DNA of 64,000 nucleotides, from the NCBI GenBank assembly GCA_947396885.1, contig OX377202.1, forward strand, positions 9,362,001-9,426,000, read 5' to 3'. Below the pieces are notes generated by a model. It ran no database searches, was not told the origin of the DNA, and saw only the letters and a list, made by a program, of their open reading frames with translations. Made by a program: the position numbers and the translations under genes. Origin of the DNA: Heligmosomoides polygyrus polygyrus (taxonomy: Eukaryota > Nematoda > Chromadorea > Rhabditida > Heligmosomidae). This document shows, piece by piece, positions 63,953 to 64,000 of this stretch; within the stretch, counting starts at the first letter, position 1, and each line of letters begins with the position of its first letter.

Positions 63953-64000
63953 TTGTCAATACAAAATATAAAACAAAAGAAATGTTGATGTTTAAAGAAG

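Overview
The window looks like non-coding chromosomal DNA from a nematode, most likely a clade V (strongylid, hookworm-like) species. The evidence is indirect. There are mariner transposases of the D34D type, RTE-clade LINE fragments whose 3' ends are short tandem repeats, a CR1-like LINE, nematode-style splice signals (TTTCAG/TTGCAG acceptors, GTAAGT/GTGAGT donors) and one TTTCAG acceptor placed just upstream of an ATG as in spliced-leader genes. There are no bacterial operons, rRNA genes or CRISPR arrays, and no convincing functional tRNA gene. The species is an inference.

Almost everything recognisable is a transposable element or its remains. The dominant one is a tRNA-derived SINE, called SINE-A here. 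It is about 290 bp, has an A-box-like head (TAGCGCAGTCGG), a B-box-like GGTTCGGATTTCC and a tail of CTTTATC-type repeats. About 30 full or partial copies occur, roughly one per 2 kb, and eight still carry target-site duplications (TSDs) of 10-16 bp. A shorter tRNA-like element (SINE-B, about 106 bp) and a head-to-head pair of a third tRNA-like repeat (60.35-61.11 kb) are also present.

DNA transposons: a nearly complete mariner with terminal inverted repeats (TIRs) and TA duplications (50627-51900) whose transposase has one frameshift near its C-terminus; four decayed mariners (14.06, 18.6, 30.7 and 49.5 kb); a large foldback family (FB1/FB2) with TATACYATTTTC termini and tandem subterminal motifs, one member of which (21048-22126) keeps a helix-turn-helix remnant; and several short TIR or hairpin families (M1 ACATGTCGCG, M2 TATCCTAGTCGG, M3 GCAATGTGGCTCG, H1 GGCCGGATTCATCAACG, H2 GCCTATGTTATACTTC, H3 GGCCTTAAGGCCCCCACAG). 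A GC-rich island at 3.0-3.96 kb is a nest of such hairpins.

Retroelements: RTE pieces at 14.5, 32.5-33.3, 34.7-35.4, 38.5-39.7, 43.4, 44.2 and 46.9-47.6 kb; a CR1-like LINE at 8.49-9.79 kb; and a 0.8-kb unit with about 225-bp direct terminal repeats (24761-25542) that resembles a miniature LTR (TRIM) element. A repeat with 42-bp (14-codon) tandem units occurs at 23.3, 27.0 and 29.7 kb.

Host genes: none is certain. The best candidate is a first exon on the minus strand at 41122-41428 (trans-splice-like acceptor, ATG, donor), which carries an in-frame stop. Weaker exon candidates are at 12508-12868 and 2229-2469, and an ORF at 6777-7257 is interrupted by a SINE-B copy. The extensive nesting (SINE in SINE, SINE in foldback, TRIM-like unit in foldback, hairpin in mariner and in CR1, RTE in mariner) gives a relative chronology of insertions.
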